Origin: Vreelandella aquamarina
GTDB lineage: Bacteria; Pseudomonadota; Gammaproteobacteria; Pseudomonadales; Halomonadaceae
Length of the DNA: 64,000 nt
Assembly (NCBI RefSeq): GCF_020075495.1
Contig: NZ_JABYQT010000003.1
Coordinates: 372,001-436,000, forward strand
Reading direction: 5' to 3'
The notes under the pieces are model-generated. The model was not told the DNA's origin and did not search any database. It was given only the letters and a program-made list of their open reading frames with translations. Shown here in pieces: positions 27,822 through 38,297 of this stretch (position 1 is its first letter; every line of letters starts with the position of its first letter). The position numbers and the translations under genes are program-made.

Positions 27822-29384
27822 ATGGAATTTCTCTCGTTCCTCGATCTCTCTTTTTTCCTGCTCGTCGGATTCGGTACCCTGGTCGGTATCATCTTTGGCG
27901 CCATTCCCGGCATGACGGCGACCATGGCCGTAGCCGTGTGCCTGCCGTTGACCTACGCGCTGGGCTTGAATCACGGGCTTGCGCTACTGCTTGGCCTCTA
28001 CGTCGGCGGCATCTCCGGCGGCATGGTGCCGGCTGTGCTCCTGAACATACCCGGCACGCCTTCCTCGATCACCACCACCTTCGATGGCTACCCCATGGCC
28101 CAGAAGGGCGAGGGCGAAAAAGCGCTGCGTATCTGTGTCATCGCCTCGCTGGTGGGCGGGCTGGTCAGTGCGGCCGTTCTCTTTCTGTTCGCGCCGCTGC
28201 TGGCGGATTTTTCGATCAAGTTCTCCTACGTGGAGAAGTTTCTGATCATCCTGCTGGCGCTCTCCGTCATCGCGTCGCTTTCCAATAGCATGCTGATCGG
28301 TATTTTCAGCGGCGTGATCGGCGTCTGGCTGAGTCTGATCGGTGATTACAGTATTTCCGACGGCGGCAATGGCCATACCCGTCTGATGTTCGATTTCATG
28401 GAGCCGTACCTGTTCGAGGGCTTCTCGCTGCTGCCCGTGCTGATCGGTATTTTCGGTATATCCACCATCCTGCTCGAGGCTGAAAAAGGCGTTAAGCGCG
28501 ATGTTGCCGGGGAGCGCGTCAAGATCGGCAAGGAGAGCGCCTTTTCGTTTTCGATCTTCAAGGGCAGCTTCACCAACCTCACGCGCTCTTCGTTCATTGG
28601 CACCTTCGTTGGCATGCTGCCGGGCGTGGGGGGGAGTGCGGCCTCGGTACTCGCCTATACCCAGGAGAAAAACCTTGCAAAGGACTCCTCGCAAATGGGC
28701 AAGGGCGCCCCGCAGGGCTTGATCTCCTCGGAGTCGGCCAACAACGCGTTGACCGGCGGCGCCTTGATTCCGCTTCTGTCGCTGGGTATTCCAGGCGACT
28801 CCACCACCGCCGTACTGATCGGCGCCTTCACGCTGCAGGGCATTCAGGTCGGGCCGCTGTTCATTCCGGAAAACCACGACACCTGGTACGTCATGATGAC
28901 GGCGCTGGTGCTGGCCAACTTCGTGATGTTCGTGCTGATGTTCTTTGCCATCAAGCACATCGCCAAGGTGGTCATGGTGCCCAAGCATATCCTGTACCCG
29001 CTGATTGTGATGATGTGCGTGGTCGGGGCGTACGCGATCAACTACGGCATCATGTTCGACGTCTGGACGCTTCTGATCTTCGGGGTATTGGGCTATCTGA
29101 TTCAAAAGATCGGGCTCGAGGTCGCGCCGCTGATCATCGGGTTCATTCTCGGAAGCCAGGCAGAAGTCTACTTCGTCAAGAGTCTCGAATCCTTCGGTAC
29201 CTATAGCATTTTCTTCACCAAGAGCCCGATCGCGCTGGTGCTCTGGGCACTGATCGCCGCCTCCGTGGTGTTTGCCATCGCGATGGGGTTCAAGTCACGG
29301 GCGCGTCAGAAGATGGAGCTGAGTCAAATGCACGACCCTTCGCACACCGCCTCAGGAAAGCACCATGACTCACGTAACGACTAA
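27822..29384 (+). CDS. tctA: TTT-family large permease (set 1)
   Basis: 520 residues with 11-12 membrane helices. The duplicated family signatures are visible: [14 protein letters not shown] plus [23 protein letters not shown] in the first half and [12 protein letters not shown] plus [16 protein letters not shown] in the second. The 3' end overlaps garD by 20 bases, so transporter and catabolic enzyme are translationally linked, which supports a galactarate/glucarate substrate. Confidence 0.93.
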   Translation: MEFLSFLDLSFFLLVGFGTLVGIIFGAIPGMTATMAVAVCLPLTYALGLNHGLALLLGLYVGGISGGMVPAVLLNIPGTPSSITTTFDGYPMAQKGEGEKALRICVIASLVGGLVSAAVLFLFAPLLADFSIKFSYVEKFLIILLALSVIASLSNSMLIGIFSGVIGVWLSLIGDYSISDGGNGHTRLMFDFMEPYLFEGFSLLPVLIGIFGISTILLEAEKGVKRDVAGERVKIGKESAFSFSIFKGSFTNLTRSSFIGTFVGMLPGVGGSAASVLAYTQEKNLAKDSSQMGKGAPQGLISSESANNALTGGALIPLLSLGIPGDSTTAVLIGAFTLQGIQVGPLFIPENHDTWYVMMTALVLANFVMFVLMFFAIKHIAKVVMVPKHILYPLIVMMCVVGAYAINYGIMFDVWTLLIFGVLGYLIQKIGLEVAPLIIGFILGSQAEVYFVKSLESFGTYSIFFTKSPIALVLWALIAASVVFAIAMGFKSRARQKMELSQMHDPSHTASGKHHDSRND

Positions 29385-30933
29385 TTCCCGCGTCATTCAG
29401 GTACACCCGAGCGACAACGTCGCCATCGTGATCGAGCACGGCGGCCTCGAGGCGGGTGTGACGATCAACGACGAATGCACCACGACGATGCCGATTCCTC
29501 AGGGGCACAAGGTGGCGCTAAAGCCGATCGCAGAAAACGATTCGATCGTTCGCTACGGCGAGGTGATCGGTACGGCACTGGTGGCGATCGAGCGGGGCGC
29601 GCACGTCAACGAAAACAACGTGCAACTCCCGACCGCCCCGGCGCTTGAAGAACTGCCGCTGGCGACACGTCAGCCGCCGGAGCAAGCGCCGCTCGAAGGC
29701 TATACGTTTGAAGGCTTTCGCAATCCGGACGGCAGCGTCGGTACGAAAAACGTGTTGGGTATCACCACCAGCGTTCAATGCGTGGCCGGTACCGTGGAGT
29801 ACGTGGTCGGGCGTATCAAGCGTGAGCTGTTGCCGCGGTTTCCCAATGTCGATGACGTGGTCGGCCTCAACCATAGCTACGGCTGCGGCGTGGCGATCAA
29901 CGCGCCGGCGGCGGTCGTGCCGATTCGCACGCTCAAGAACATCGCGCTCAACCCGAACTTCGGCAACGAGATCATGGTGATCGGCCTGGGCTGCGAGAAG
30001 CTGCAGCCATCGACGCTGCTCGAAGACCGCCCGGTGAAGATCTACGAGAACACCGAGGCCGCCGACCCGGACGCCAACGTGTTGAGCCTGCAAGACGAGA
30101 GCTTCGAAGGCTTTGGTGACATGGTCGAGGGCATTCTCGCCATGGCCGAGCGTCATCTCGAGCGCTTGAACCAGCGCCAGCGCGAAACCTGCCCGGCCTC
30201 AGAGCTCGTGGTCGGTATGCAGTGTGGCGGCAGCGATGCTTTCTCGGGCGTCACGGCCAACCCGGCGGTGGGGTTTGCCACCGATCTGATCGTGCGCGCC
30301 GGCGGCAGCGTCATGTTCTCCGAAGTCACCGAGGTGCGCGATGCGATCCACCTGCTGACCCCGCGAGCCATCGACCGCGAGGTAGGCCAGGCACTGATCG
30401 ATCAGATGGCCTGGTACGACGACTACCTGATGCAAGGGCAGGCCGACCGCAGTGCCAACCCGTCGCCAGGCAACAAGAAGGGTGGGTTGAGCAACGTCGT
30501 CGAAAAGGCGCTGGGGTCGGTCATCAAGTCGGGCAACTCGCCGATCGTCGATGTCATCGGCCCGGGCGAGCGGCTGCGACGCAAGGGGCTGACCTTCGCA
30601 GCCACGCCCGCGAGCGACTTCATTTGCGGCACGCTGCAGCTGGCTGCCGGCATGAACCTTCAGGTGTTCACCACCGGGCGCGGCACGCCTTATGGCCTTG
30701 CGATGGTGCCCGTGCTCAAGGTGGCGACCAACTCCTACCTGGCGAAGCGCTGGCACGACATCATCGACCTGGATGCCGGGCGTATCGCTACCGGCGAGGC
30801 CAGCATCGAAGGTCTTGGCTGGGAGCTTTTCCACCTGATCCTCGATATCGCCAGCGGTCGCAAGCAGGCATCTGCCGACCGGTTGGGTATTCATAACGAT
30901 CTGGTGCTGTTCAACCCGGCACCCGTGACCTAG
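29365..30933 (+). CDS. garD: Galactarate dehydratase
   Basis: 522 residues, almost the same length as E. coli GarD and highly similar throughout as I recall it: [78 protein letters not shown] and the C-terminal [10 protein letters not shown]. UxaA-type iron-dependent dehydratase of the cytosol; converts galactarate (meso-galactarate) to 5-dehydro-4-deoxy-D-glucarate. Its ATG lies inside the end of tctA with AGGAAA upstream. Confidence 0.95.
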   Translation: MTHVTTNSRVIQVHPSDNVAIVIEHGGLEAGVTINDECTTTMPIPQGHKVALKPIAENDSIVRYGEVIGTALVAIERGAHVNENNVQLPTAPALEELPLATRQPPEQAPLEGYTFEGFRNPDGSVGTKNVLGITTSVQCVAGTVEYVVGRIKRELLPRFPNVDDVVGLNHSYGCGVAINAPAAVVPIRTLKNIALNPNFGNEIMVIGLGCEKLQPSTLLEDRPVKIYENTEAADPDANVLSLQDESFEGFGDMVEGILAMAERHLERLNQRQRETCPASELVVGMQCGGSDAFSGVTANPAVGFATDLIVRAGGSVMFSEVTEVRDAIHLLTPRAIDREVGQALIDQMAWYDDYLMQGQADRSANPSPGNKKGGLSNVVEKALGSVIKSGNSPIVDVIGPGERLRRKGLTFAATPASDFICGTLQLAAGMNLQVFTTGRGTPYGLAMVPVLKVATNSYLAKRWHDIIDLDAGRIATGEASIEGLGWELFHLILDIASGRKQASADRLGIHNDLVLFNPAPVT

Positions 30934-30982
30934 CGCCTTTTTATCGTTTCATCTGGTTTTTAAACAAAGAGAGTCAATCGCC

Positions 30983-32308
30983 ATGTTCCCCAAGATTACC
31001 TCCATGAAAGTCGTTCCCGTTGCCGGCTACGATGGTTTTCTGCTCAACCTGAGCGGCGGCCACGCGCCCTGGTTCATTCGCTGCGTCGTCATTCTCGAAG
31101 ACGACGCAGGTAACAAGGGAGTGGGGGAGATCCCGTCGAGCGAAGGCATTCTCAAGGGGCTGGAGCAGTGCCGCGGCATCGTCGAAGGCTCGACCGTCAA
31201 CGCCTTCAAACAGACGCTGAACAGCGCGCGCGTGGCGCTTTCGAAAAACGGCCGCGAAGAGCGCGGCCGGCAAACGTTTGATCTTCGCGTGGCGGTTCAC
31301 GTCATCACCGGGATCGAGTCGGCGCTTCTGGATCTATACGGCCAGGCCGTGGGACTTCCGGTGGCGGATCTGCTGGGTCAGTACGGCCGCCAGCGCGATG
31401 AAGTAGAGGCGCTGGGCTACCTGTTCCTGCTTGGCGACCCGGGCAAGACCGACCTGCCTTACCCGAAAGCGACCGACCCCAAGGATGCCTGGGACGAAGT
31501 GCGCTATCAGGAGGCGCTGACGCCGGATGCGGTCGCCAACCTGGCCAAGGCAGCTTATGAGCGTTACGGCTTCAAGGACTTCAAACTCAAGGGCGGGGTG
31601 CTGCGCGGCGAGGAAGAGGCGGACTGCATTCGCGCGCTGCACGAGGCCTTCCCCGAGGCGCGTTTGACGCTGGACCCCAACGGCGCCTGGAAGCTCGACG
31701 AAGCCGTGCGCGTACTCGACCCGATCAAGAACCTCTTGAGCTACGCCGAGGACCCCTGCGGCCAGGAGGAGAGCTACTCCGGGCGCGAAACCATGGCCGA
31801 GTTCAAGAAGCGCACCGGCCTACCTACCGCGACCAACATGATCGCGACGGATTTCAAACAGCTGCAGTACGCCGCCCAGCTCAACGCGGTGGATATTCCG
31901 CTGGCCGACTGCCACTTCTGGACCATGCAGGGAGCGGTCATGGTCGGTGAGCTTTGCAACGAGTGGGGCATGACCTGGGGGTCGCACAGCAACAACCACT
32001 TCGATATCTCGCTTGCCATGATGACCCACGTGGCCGCGGCTTGCCCGGGGGAGATCACCGCGATCGATACCCACTGGATCTGGCAGGACGGTCAGCGCAT
32101 CACCAGGGAGCCGTTCCTGATTCGTGACGGTAAGCTGAAAGTACCGTCCACGCCGGGACTCGGCGTCGAGCTCGATGAAGAGAAGCTGATGGAGGCGCAC
32201 CGCCTCTACAAGTCCCTGGACGTGACCCAGCGTAACGACGCGATGGCGATGCAGTATCTGGTACCCGGGTGGGAGTTCGATCCCAAGCGCCCGGCGCTGG
32301 CGCGTTAA
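30983..32308 (+). CDS. gudD: Glucarate dehydratase
   Basis: 441 residues of the enolase superfamily. The acid/base motif DFKLKGG, metal ligands in [18 protein letters not shown] and [11 protein letters not shown], then GSHSNNHFD and IDTHWIWQ are in place, so the active site looks complete. Dehydrates D-glucarate (and L-idarate) to 5-dehydro-4-deoxyglucarate, the same product as GarD upstream. Fifth gene of the set-1 operon; followed by a strong stem-loop. Confidence 0.93.
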   Translation: MFPKITSMKVVPVAGYDGFLLNLSGGHAPWFIRCVVILEDDAGNKGVGEIPSSEGILKGLEQCRGIVEGSTVNAFKQTLNSARVALSKNGREERGRQTFDLRVAVHVITGIESALLDLYGQAVGLPVADLLGQYGRQRDEVEALGYLFLLGDPGKTDLPYPKATDPKDAWDEVRYQEALTPDAVANLAKAAYERYGFKDFKLKGGVLRGEEEADCIRALHEAFPEARLTLDPNGAWKLDEAVRVLDPIKNLLSYAEDPCGQEESYSGRETMAEFKKRTGLPTATNMIATDFKQLQYAAQLNAVDIPLADCHFWTMQGAVMVGELCNEWGMTWGSHSNNHFDISLAMMTHVAAACPGEITAIDTHWIWQDGQRITREPFLIRDGKLKVPSTPGLGVELDEEKLMEAHRLYKSLDVTQRNDAMAMQYLVPGWEFDPKRPALAR

Positions 32309-32334
32309 GCCTACCCATTATTCCCTCCTTCACT

Positions 32335-32373
32335 GGCAAGGACGTCGAGTTCGAATGTTCTCGAGTCCTTGCC
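32335..32373 (+). terminator. Stem-loop ending the set-1 operon
   Basis: GGCAAGGAC (32335-32343) pairs with GTCCTTGCC (32365-32373), extended inward by TCGAG/CTCGA with one bulge. Only a short T-rich tail follows, so it is a probable terminator. Confidence 0.65.
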
Positions 32374-32520
32374 TGTCGTTTGAAGCTTTCATGAATATGT
32401 CGGCTTTTAATTAGCCTTCTGCCTTTTAAGCTTTTAATACAAAAGCTTAAAAAAGCGATTGTTCAAAACGTATGGACCTTTGTCGTATGTTCAATCCAGG
32501 CGGTGACGGCTAATTTAAAG

Positions 32521-32538
32521 ATGTATGACGAAATACAT
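32521..32538. promoter_or_regulatory. Sugar-acid operator motif, palindromic copy
   Basis: ATGTAT-GACGAA-ATACAT is an inverted repeat 65-82 bases upstream of the second tctC. Its ATGTATGAC is shared with the kdgD upstream copy (35763-35771). Confidence 0.5.
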
Positions 32539-32602
32539 ATGACTTTTTACTCTCTTGGAAAGAGCGGTTCTGAATAGCCATCAACCAATCAGGGCAATAA
32601 CA

Positions 32603-33577
32603 ATGAAAAAGGTCAACAAGCTGTTCGTGGGCGCCACGTCGATTTCCCTTCTGCTGGCGGGTAACATCGCCCTGGCCCAGGAGTTCAGAGGCCCTGTCCG
32701 GATCGTCGTGCCGTTTGCTCCAGGCGGTACCTCCGACATTCTGGCGCGCTACATCGCACCGGAGCTTTCCGATGCCATCGGCCAGCCCGTCATCGTGGAA
32801 AACAAGGCGGGGGCGGGTGGTAATATCGGCGCGGATTTCGTCGCCAAGGCCGACCCTAACGGCCATACGCTGCTACTTTCCGACCTCACCGCGCTTCTGG
32901 CTGCGCCAAGCGTGCTGCCGAGCGTGGCCTACGATATCGAAAGCGATCTCGATCCGGTCACGATGGTGTCCTACTCGCCCTACGTGCTGGGGGTGTCGAA
33001 TCGCAACGAATTCGAGAGCTTCGATGAGCTGATCGAGTACTCGCGTGAGAATCCGGGCCTTTTGTCGGTCGCGACCTCCGGGGTGGGGGCCAATAATCAC
33101 ATTACCACCGAGCGCCTGATTCAGGACCAGGACGTGGACTGGACCGTCATCGCTTACCGTGGCGGCTCCGATGCCACCCGGGCCGTCGTTTCCGGCGAAA
33201 GCGACATGCTGCTCAACGGCACCACGGCCTCGTTGCCTTTCGTATTGAGCGGCCAGATGAACGCACTGGCCGTGACCGGCGAGGAGCGCCTCGATGAGCT
33301 GCCCGATGTGCCCACGTTCCGTGAACTGGGCCTGCCCGGCGAGCTCGATGGCACCTACCAGGGAATCCTGGTCACCGCTGGCAGCCCGCCCGAAGTCGTC
33401 GAGCGCCTGCAAACCGAGCTTGCCAGCATTCTGTCGACGGACGACATTCAGGCAAAAATCGCCGAGCAGGGCGGTCAGGCTCGTCCTTCCGCATCGCCGG
33501 ATGAGCTGCGCGCGTGGATGACCGAACAGAAAAGCGAGCTGGCAAGCTTTATCGAAAGCGCCGGTATCAGCCAGTAA
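32603..33577 (+). CDS. tctC: TTT-family solute-binding protein, Bug type (set 2)
   Basis: 324 residues; signal peptide ending near NIALA|QE, then the typical Bug motifs RIVVPFAPGGTSDILARY, VVENKAGAGGNIGADFVAKA and TSGVGANNH. Start at 32603 has AGGG upstream, better than 32555. Periplasmic receptor for a carboxylate, probably a sugar acid from its neighbourhood. Confidence 0.92.
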   Translation: MKKVNKLFVGATSISLLLAGNIALAQEFRGPVRIVVPFAPGGTSDILARYIAPELSDAIGQPVIVENKAGAGGNIGADFVAKADPNGHTLLLSDLTALLAAPSVLPSVAYDIESDLDPVTMVSYSPYVLGVSNRNEFESFDELIEYSRENPGLLSVATSGVGANNHITTERLIQDQDVDWTVIAYRGGSDATRAVVSGESDMLLNGTTASLPFVLSGQMNALAVTGEERLDELPDVPTFRELGLPGELDGTYQGILVTAGSPPEVVERLQTELASILSTDDIQAKIAEQGGQARPSASPDELRAWMTEQKSELASFIESAGISQ

Positions 33578-33616
33578 CCTCGCAGCCGCCACTCCACCGT
33601 ATGAGTCCAAAAGCAA

Positions 33617-33640
33617 GTCCCGCTTTTTTCAAGGCGGGAC
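33617..33640 (+). promoter_or_regulatory. Stem-loop at the tctC-tctB junction, set 2
   Basis: GTCCCGC (33617-33623) pairs with GCGGGAC (33634-33640) and is followed after one base by TTCTC, matching the junctions of sets 1 and 3. Confidence 0.55.
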
Positions 33641-33669
33641 GTTCTCATTGACGATATGAGACAGACACC

Positions 33670-34116
33670 ATGCACAGAATCATCAATCGAGACTTTCTGG
33701 CGGGGCTTTTATGCCTGGTCATCGCGGCGCTGGTGCTTTTGCAGGCGTACGCGTATGACATGGGCACCTTGAGGAACATGGGGCCTGGCTATCTACCGCG
33801 GTTTCTCGGTATTTCACTGGCGGGGCTGGGTGCGATCACCATGGTTTTCTCGGCCAAAACGGCGACCGCGTTTCCGGTGCTCAACTACCGGGCGCTGGTG
33901 TGCATTACGGTCGGCATCATCGCCTTTGCGCTGTTGATGCGCCCGGCCGGGCTGTTTCTGGCGACCATCGCCCTGGTCTATATCTGCGGGCTAAGTGAGC
34001 GTCGGTTCAGGCCCGTGAAGCTTGGCGCTCTGGCGTTGGCGTTGTGCGTGATGTCGTATCTCATCTTCATCCTGGGCCTCAACATGCCCATTCGCCTCTT
34101 TCCCTGGAGCTTCTAA
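33670..34116 (+). CDS. tctB: TTT-family small membrane subunit (set 2)
   Basis: 148 residues, four predicted helices. The N-terminal FLAGLLCLVIAALVLLQAYAY and GTLRNMGPGYLPRFLG motif are typical of TctB. Its TAA stop overlaps the ATG of tctA by one base. Confidence 0.9.
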   Translation: MHRIINRDFLAGLLCLVIAALVLLQAYAYDMGTLRNMGPGYLPRFLGISLAGLGAITMVFSAKTATAFPVLNYRALVCITVGIIAFALLMRPAGLFLATIALVYICGLSERRFRPVKLGALALALCVMSYLIFILGLNMPIRLFPWSF

Positions 34117-35621
34117 TGGAGATTCTCGATAACCTGGCGCTGGGCGTGTCGGTCGCGTTCACGATCGAAAATCTCATGTACTGCGCGTTGGGTGTGACGA
34201 TCGGCATGCTCATCGGCGTGATTCCCGGCGTAGGGCACCTAGCCGCGATCTCCATGCTGCTGCCCTTGACCTACTACGTGCCGGCGACCACGGCGCTGGT
34301 CATGCTGGCCGGTATCTACTACGGCGCCCAGTACGGCGGGTCGACCGCGGCGATACTGTTGAACCTGCCCGGCACGCCCTCGTCATCGGTCGTGTGTCTC
34401 GACGGCTATCCGATGACGAAGCAGGGGCGTGCCGGCGTGGCGCTGTTCATGACCACGATTGCGTCGTTCGTGGGAAGCTTCATTACCGTGATCGTCCTGG
34501 CCGCCTTCGCGCCGCCGCTGGCGGATTTCGCGATCGCGTTCAATTCCGCCGACTATTTTTCCATGATGCTCCTGGGGCTCGTGGCCGCCGCCATACTCGT
34601 TCAGGGCAACCCGGCCAAGGGGCTGGCGGCCGTCGTGTTCGGGCTACTGCTGGGGATCGTGGGAACCGATGTCAGCACCGGGATACAGCGCTACACCTTC
34701 GGCTTAACGTTTCTCTACGATGGTCTCAACATCGTGGCGATCGCGATGGGCATATTTGGCGTCACCGAAGTGGTCGCCAACGTGGGCAAGGTGGTTCAGG
34801 TCAAGAATGATCAGAAGATCACGTTCAGGTCACTTTTGCCCACCAGGCGCGACTTGAAGGAGAGCATCTTCCCCATGCTGAGGGGAACGGGGATTGGAAC
34901 CGGTATCGGTGTCTTGCCGGGGACAGGGACCTCGATTGGCTCGTTCATCGCCTATGCGGTCGAGAAGAAAGTCTCGAAAAATCCCGAAAAGTTCGGCAAG
35001 GGCGCCATCGAAGGCATCACTGCCCCCGAAAGCGCCAACAACGCCGCCGCGCAATCGGCGTTCATTCCGACCCTGACGCTCGGCATTCCCGGCGATGCGG
35101 TCATGGCGCTGATGCTGGGCGCGCTCTTGATCCACGGTATCACGCCGGGACCCAACGTGATTTCCGATAACCCGGATCTCTTCTGGGGGCTGGTCATCAG
35201 CTTTCTGATCGGTAACGTGATGCTGTTGATCCTCAATATTCCGATGGTGGGGCTCTGGGTGCGGCTGCTGAAGATTCCGTATCCGATTCTGTATCCGTCG
35301 ATCATCCTGTTTATCGTGATCGGGGTTTACAGCATCAACTACTCCGACATGGATATCATGCTGGTAGCACTGTTTGGCGCCATCGGCTGCCTGTTTTTGC
35401 TGCTGGGCTTCGAGCCGGCGCCTTTACTCCTGGGGTTCATCCTGGGGCCCATGATGGAGGAGAACTTTCGCCGCGCCATGCTGCTCAGCCGGGGCGATTT
35501 GATGGTGTTTCTGGAACGGCCCGTGAGCGCCACCTTCTTCGCCATGATCGCGGCGCTGGTCGTGTGGTCGATCTATTCGGCGATCAGGAAAAAGCGGGTA
35601 GCGGTAGCAAAGGAGTTTTGA
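34116..35621 (+). CDS. tctA: TTT-family large permease (set 2)
   Basis: 501 residues. GVIPGVGHLAAISMLLP, LNLPGTPSSSVVCLDGYPM, GVLPGTGTSIGS and LGIPGDAVMALMLGAL are the duplicated TctA signatures. The start at 34116 (TAATG overlap, GGAG 7 bases upstream) was chosen over an in-frame 34044, which lies within tctB. No enzyme gene is attached to this set; kdgD starts 252 bases later with its own operator motif. Confidence 0.93.
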   Translation: MEILDNLALGVSVAFTIENLMYCALGVTIGMLIGVIPGVGHLAAISMLLPLTYYVPATTALVMLAGIYYGAQYGGSTAAILLNLPGTPSSSVVCLDGYPMTKQGRAGVALFMTTIASFVGSFITVIVLAAFAPPLADFAIAFNSADYFSMMLLGLVAAAILVQGNPAKGLAAVVFGLLLGIVGTDVSTGIQRYTFGLTFLYDGLNIVAIAMGIFGVTEVVANVGKVVQVKNDQKITFRSLLPTRRDLKESIFPMLRGTGIGTGIGVLPGTGTSIGSFIAYAVEKKVSKNPEKFGKGAIEGITAPESANNAAAQSAFIPTLTLGIPGDAVMALMLGALLIHGITPGPNVISDNPDLFWGLVISFLIGNVMLLILNIPMVGLWVRLLKIPYPILYPSIILFIVIGVYSINYSDMDIMLVALFGAIGCLFLLLGFEPAPLLLGFILGPMMEENFRRAMLLSRGDLMVFLERPVSATFFAMIAALVVWSIYSAIRKKRVAVAKEF

Positions 35622-35687
35622 TGAAAGCGCCGCAACGATTCTGATTTGATCGCCGGTCGAATCAATTATCAGGTTGGCTGCATCGAT

Positions 35688-35707
35688 CTCTCGTATATAT
35701 GCGAGAG
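35688..35707 (+). terminator. Weak stem-loop after tctA set 2
   Basis: CTCTCG (35688-35693) pairs with CGAGAG (35702-35707) around an AT-rich loop. No T-run; may end the set-2 transcript. Confidence 0.35.
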
Positions 35708-35754
35708 GCCGTTTCAGAAGCGCGTTCTTGCTTAGCCTAAAGTCTAGAAGCGCC

Positions 35755-35768
35755 TTTGTATGATGTAT
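35755..35768. promoter_or_regulatory. Shared sugar-acid operator motif, copy 2
   Basis: TTTGTATGATGTAT, identical to 26063-26076, 104 bases before kdgD. It runs on into GACAATATCATC, giving a partly palindromic GAT-TAT/ATA-ATC arrangement to 35780. Confidence 0.55.
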
Positions 35769-35872
35769 GACAATATCATCTGCATATCGCGAGTATCGCT
35801 GTCATTCAGTATTCACTCTCGTATGCCGCTGCCAGTCACGATGGTCCGTTAATCGAACAAGAGGAATTCAAG

Positions 35873-36790
35873 ATGAACTTTTCCAAACAAGAGCTCAAGG
35901 CGTCCATTACCGATGGACTGCTGTCGTTTCCCGTTACCGATTTCGATGCCAACGGCAAGTTCGATGCCGAAAGCTATCGCAAGCGCTTGCTTTGGTTGAA
36001 AGAGTACGAAGTCTCCGCGCTGTTCGTCGCGGGCGGCACGGGTGAGTTTTTCAACCTGACGCTGGAAGAGTTCCGTAACATCGTGAAGGTCGCGGTCGAC
36101 ACCATCGGCGGTCACGTGCCCATCATCGCCAGCGCCGGTCAGAGCGCCGAGCTTGCCAGGGAGCACGCCCGCATCGCTCAGGAAGAGGGCGCCGACGGTA
36201 TCCTCTTGATGCCTCCCTACCTGACCGAGTGCTCGCAAGAAGGCATCGTCGAGTACGCGGCCAGCGTCTGCCAGTCCACCGATCTGGGCATCATCTACTA
36301 CAACCGTGCCAACGGTTATCTCAATGTCGACGCGGTCAAATCACTTGCCGATCGTTGCGACAACCTGATCGGCCTGAAGGATGGCAAGGGCGATATGCAG
36401 TCGCTCAATATCACCATCAAGACTCTGGGTGACCGTCTTGGCTACGTCGGTGGTGTACCGACCGCCGAAATCATCGCCGAAGCTTACCTGGCGATCGGGG
36501 TCAGCACCTACTCTTCTGCGGTCTTCAACTTCGTGCCCGACATGGCGGTCAAGTTTTACAAGGCGCTTCGTCAGGGCGACAGCGAGTTCGTTGGCAAGGC
36601 CACTCGTGAGTTCTTCATTCCCTTTGTAACGCTGCGCGACACGACCCCCGGCTACGCGGTGAGCCTGGTCAAGGCCGGCGCCGACATCGTGGGCTATCCT
36701 GGCGGCAGCGTGCGCGCGCCCTTGACCATGCCCACCAGCGAGCAGATGAACCAGCTGAAACAACTGGTCGAGAACGCCAAGTCGTTGTAA
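35873..36790 (+). CDS. kdgD: 5-dehydro-4-deoxyglucarate dehydratase (decarboxylating)
   Basis: 305 residues of the DapA/N-acetylneuraminate lyase TIM-barrel family. [15 protein letters not shown], the YYNRANG motif and the Schiff-base lysine K169 in [10 protein letters not shown] are those of KdgD. It converts 5-dehydro-4-deoxyglucarate (the GarD/GudD product) to 2,5-dioxovalerate, CO2 and water. GAGGA precedes the start. First gene of a probable operon kdgD-gudX-tctC-tctB-tctA-aldehyde dehydrogenase. Confidence 0.95.
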   Translation: MNFSKQELKASITDGLLSFPVTDFDANGKFDAESYRKRLLWLKEYEVSALFVAGGTGEFFNLTLEEFRNIVKVAVDTIGGHVPIIASAGQSAELAREHARIAQEEGADGILLMPPYLTECSQEGIVEYAASVCQSTDLGIIYYNRANGYLNVDAVKSLADRCDNLIGLKDGKGDMQSLNITIKTLGDRLGYVGGVPTAEIIAEAYLAIGVSTYSSAVFNFVPDMAVKFYKALRQGDSEFVGKATREFFIPFVTLRDTTPGYAVSLVKAGADIVGYPGGSVRAPLTMPTSEQMNQLKQLVENAKSL

Positions 36791-36855
36791 GCGCTTTAAA
36801 GCACCTTGCCGGGTAAGGCCTTTCGTTCGGCGTTGCCCGGCGCGTGAACATGATG

Positions 36856-36873
36856 GTCTATGCGTCGATAGAC
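36856..36873. promoter_or_regulatory. Short inverted repeat before the gudX-like gene
   Basis: GTCTAT-GCGTCG-ATAGAC sits 15-32 bases before the ATG, just upstream of the GGAG ribosome site. It could be an operator or a hairpin affecting translation. Confidence 0.4.
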
Positions 36874-36887
36874 TGATGGAGAAGTGT

Positions 36888-38228
36888 ATGCCAAGTCCCA
36901 ACACGCCCACTATTACTGACATGCGCGTCATTCCCGTTGCCGGGCGTGACAGCATGTTGCTCAATATCGGTGGCGCCCATTCGCCCTATTTCACCCGTAA
37001 TCTGGTCATTTTGAAGGACAGCGCGGGTAATACTGGCGTTGGTGAGGCGCCCGGTGGCGACACCATTCTAACGTCGCTCGAGCAGGCGCGCGAGCTGGTC
37101 GTGGGGCAGTCCATCGGCAAGCTTCGTTCGGTAGTGGGTTCGTTGAGTCGTGCAGGCCAGAGTGCAGACTTCGAGGATTTCGGTAAGGGGTCCTGGACGT
37201 TCGAGCTGCGGGTCAACGCCGTGGCCGCGCTCGAGGCGGCGCTTCTCGATCTGATGGGCAAGTTTCTGGGGGTGCCCGTTGCCGATCTTCTGGGCGATGG
37301 CAAACAGCGCGATAGCGTCGAGGTGCTTGGCTATCTCTTCTTCATCGGTGACGGGCATCAAACGCCGCTGGATTTCCGGCGCGGCACCGACGGCCTGAGC
37401 CATGAGTGGTATCGCCAGCGCGATGAGGCGGCCATGACGCCGCAGCGTGTCGTCGAGCTTGCCCAGGCGGCCCACGACCGTTACGGCTTCAAGGATTTCA
37501 AGCTCAAGGGTGGGGCGCTTCCCGGCGAGCAGGAGATCGAGGCGGTCACGGCGCTTCACAACGCCTTTCCCGAGGCGCGTACCACGATCGACCCCAACGG
37601 TGCCTGGTCGCTTCAGGAGGCCATCCGCCTGTGCAAGGATTTGCACGGTGTGATCGCCTATGCCGAAGACCCGTGCGGTGCAGAGCAGGGCTTTTCCGGC
37701 CGCGAGATCCTGGCCGAGTTCCGTCACGCCACCGGTTTGCCGGTCGCCACCAACATGGTCGCGACCAACTGGCGCGAAATGGCGCACTCGCTGATGCTGC
37801 GCTCGGTCGACATTCCGCTGGCCGACCCGCACTTCTGGACGCTTTCGGGGGCGGTTCGCGTATCACAGCTTTGCCAGGATCACGGCATGACCTGGGGCTC
37901 CCACTCCAACAACCATTTCGATATTTCGCTTGCCATGTTCGCGCACGTCGGTGCCGCCGCGGTAGGGCGCACGACCGCGCTGGATACGCACTGGATCTGG
38001 CAGGAAGGCGATGCTCGCCTGACGCACAATCCGCCGGAAATCGTCGGTGGCAAGGTGGCGGTAACCGACGCCCCGGGGCTGGGTGTCGAGATCGATATGG
38101 CCGAAATCGAAAAGGCGCACGCGCTCTATCGCAGCTTGCCCGCTGGCGGGCGTAACGACGCGACCGCCATGCAGTATCTGATCGATGGCTGGACGTTCGA
38201 TCCCAAGCGCCCCGCGCTGGTTCGCTAA
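36888..38228 (+). CDS. gudX: Glucarate dehydratase-related protein (GudX-like)
   Basis: 446 residues, enolase superfamily. Compared with gudD at 30983 it has the GudX-type stretch [19 protein letters not shown] and VATNWREM where GudD has IATDF, which resembles E. coli GudX as I remember it. Catalytic motifs [34 protein letters not shown] and LDTHWIWQ are all present, so it may be an active dehydratase. E. coli GudX is regarded as a GudD-related protein of weak or unclear activity. Start at 36888 has GGAG 6 bases upstream, better than 36876. Confidence 0.88.
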   Translation: MPSPNTPTITDMRVIPVAGRDSMLLNIGGAHSPYFTRNLVILKDSAGNTGVGEAPGGDTILTSLEQARELVVGQSIGKLRSVVGSLSRAGQSADFEDFGKGSWTFELRVNAVAALEAALLDLMGKFLGVPVADLLGDGKQRDSVEVLGYLFFIGDGHQTPLDFRRGTDGLSHEWYRQRDEAAMTPQRVVELAQAAHDRYGFKDFKLKGGALPGEQEIEAVTALHNAFPEARTTIDPNGAWSLQEAIRLCKDLHGVIAYAEDPCGAEQGFSGREILAEFRHATGLPVATNMVATNWREMAHSLMLRSVDIPLADPHFWTLSGAVRVSQLCQDHGMTWGSHSNNHFDISLAMFAHVGAAAVGRTTALDTHWIWQEGDARLTHNPPEIVGGKVAVTDAPGLGVEIDMAEIEKAHALYRSLPAGGRNDATAMQYLIDGWTFDPKRPALVR

Positions 38229-38297
38229 CCGGCGCTACGCCGGATATCGCCAATTCGATGTCCGGATTCCTGAACCCGAGTGTGAGGTACACGAACA

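Noticed and set aside
27984..29105. A 373-codon open frame opposite tctA set 1
   Set aside because: Antisense to a clear TctA; its composition (Gln, His, Arg rich) is that of a shadow frame.
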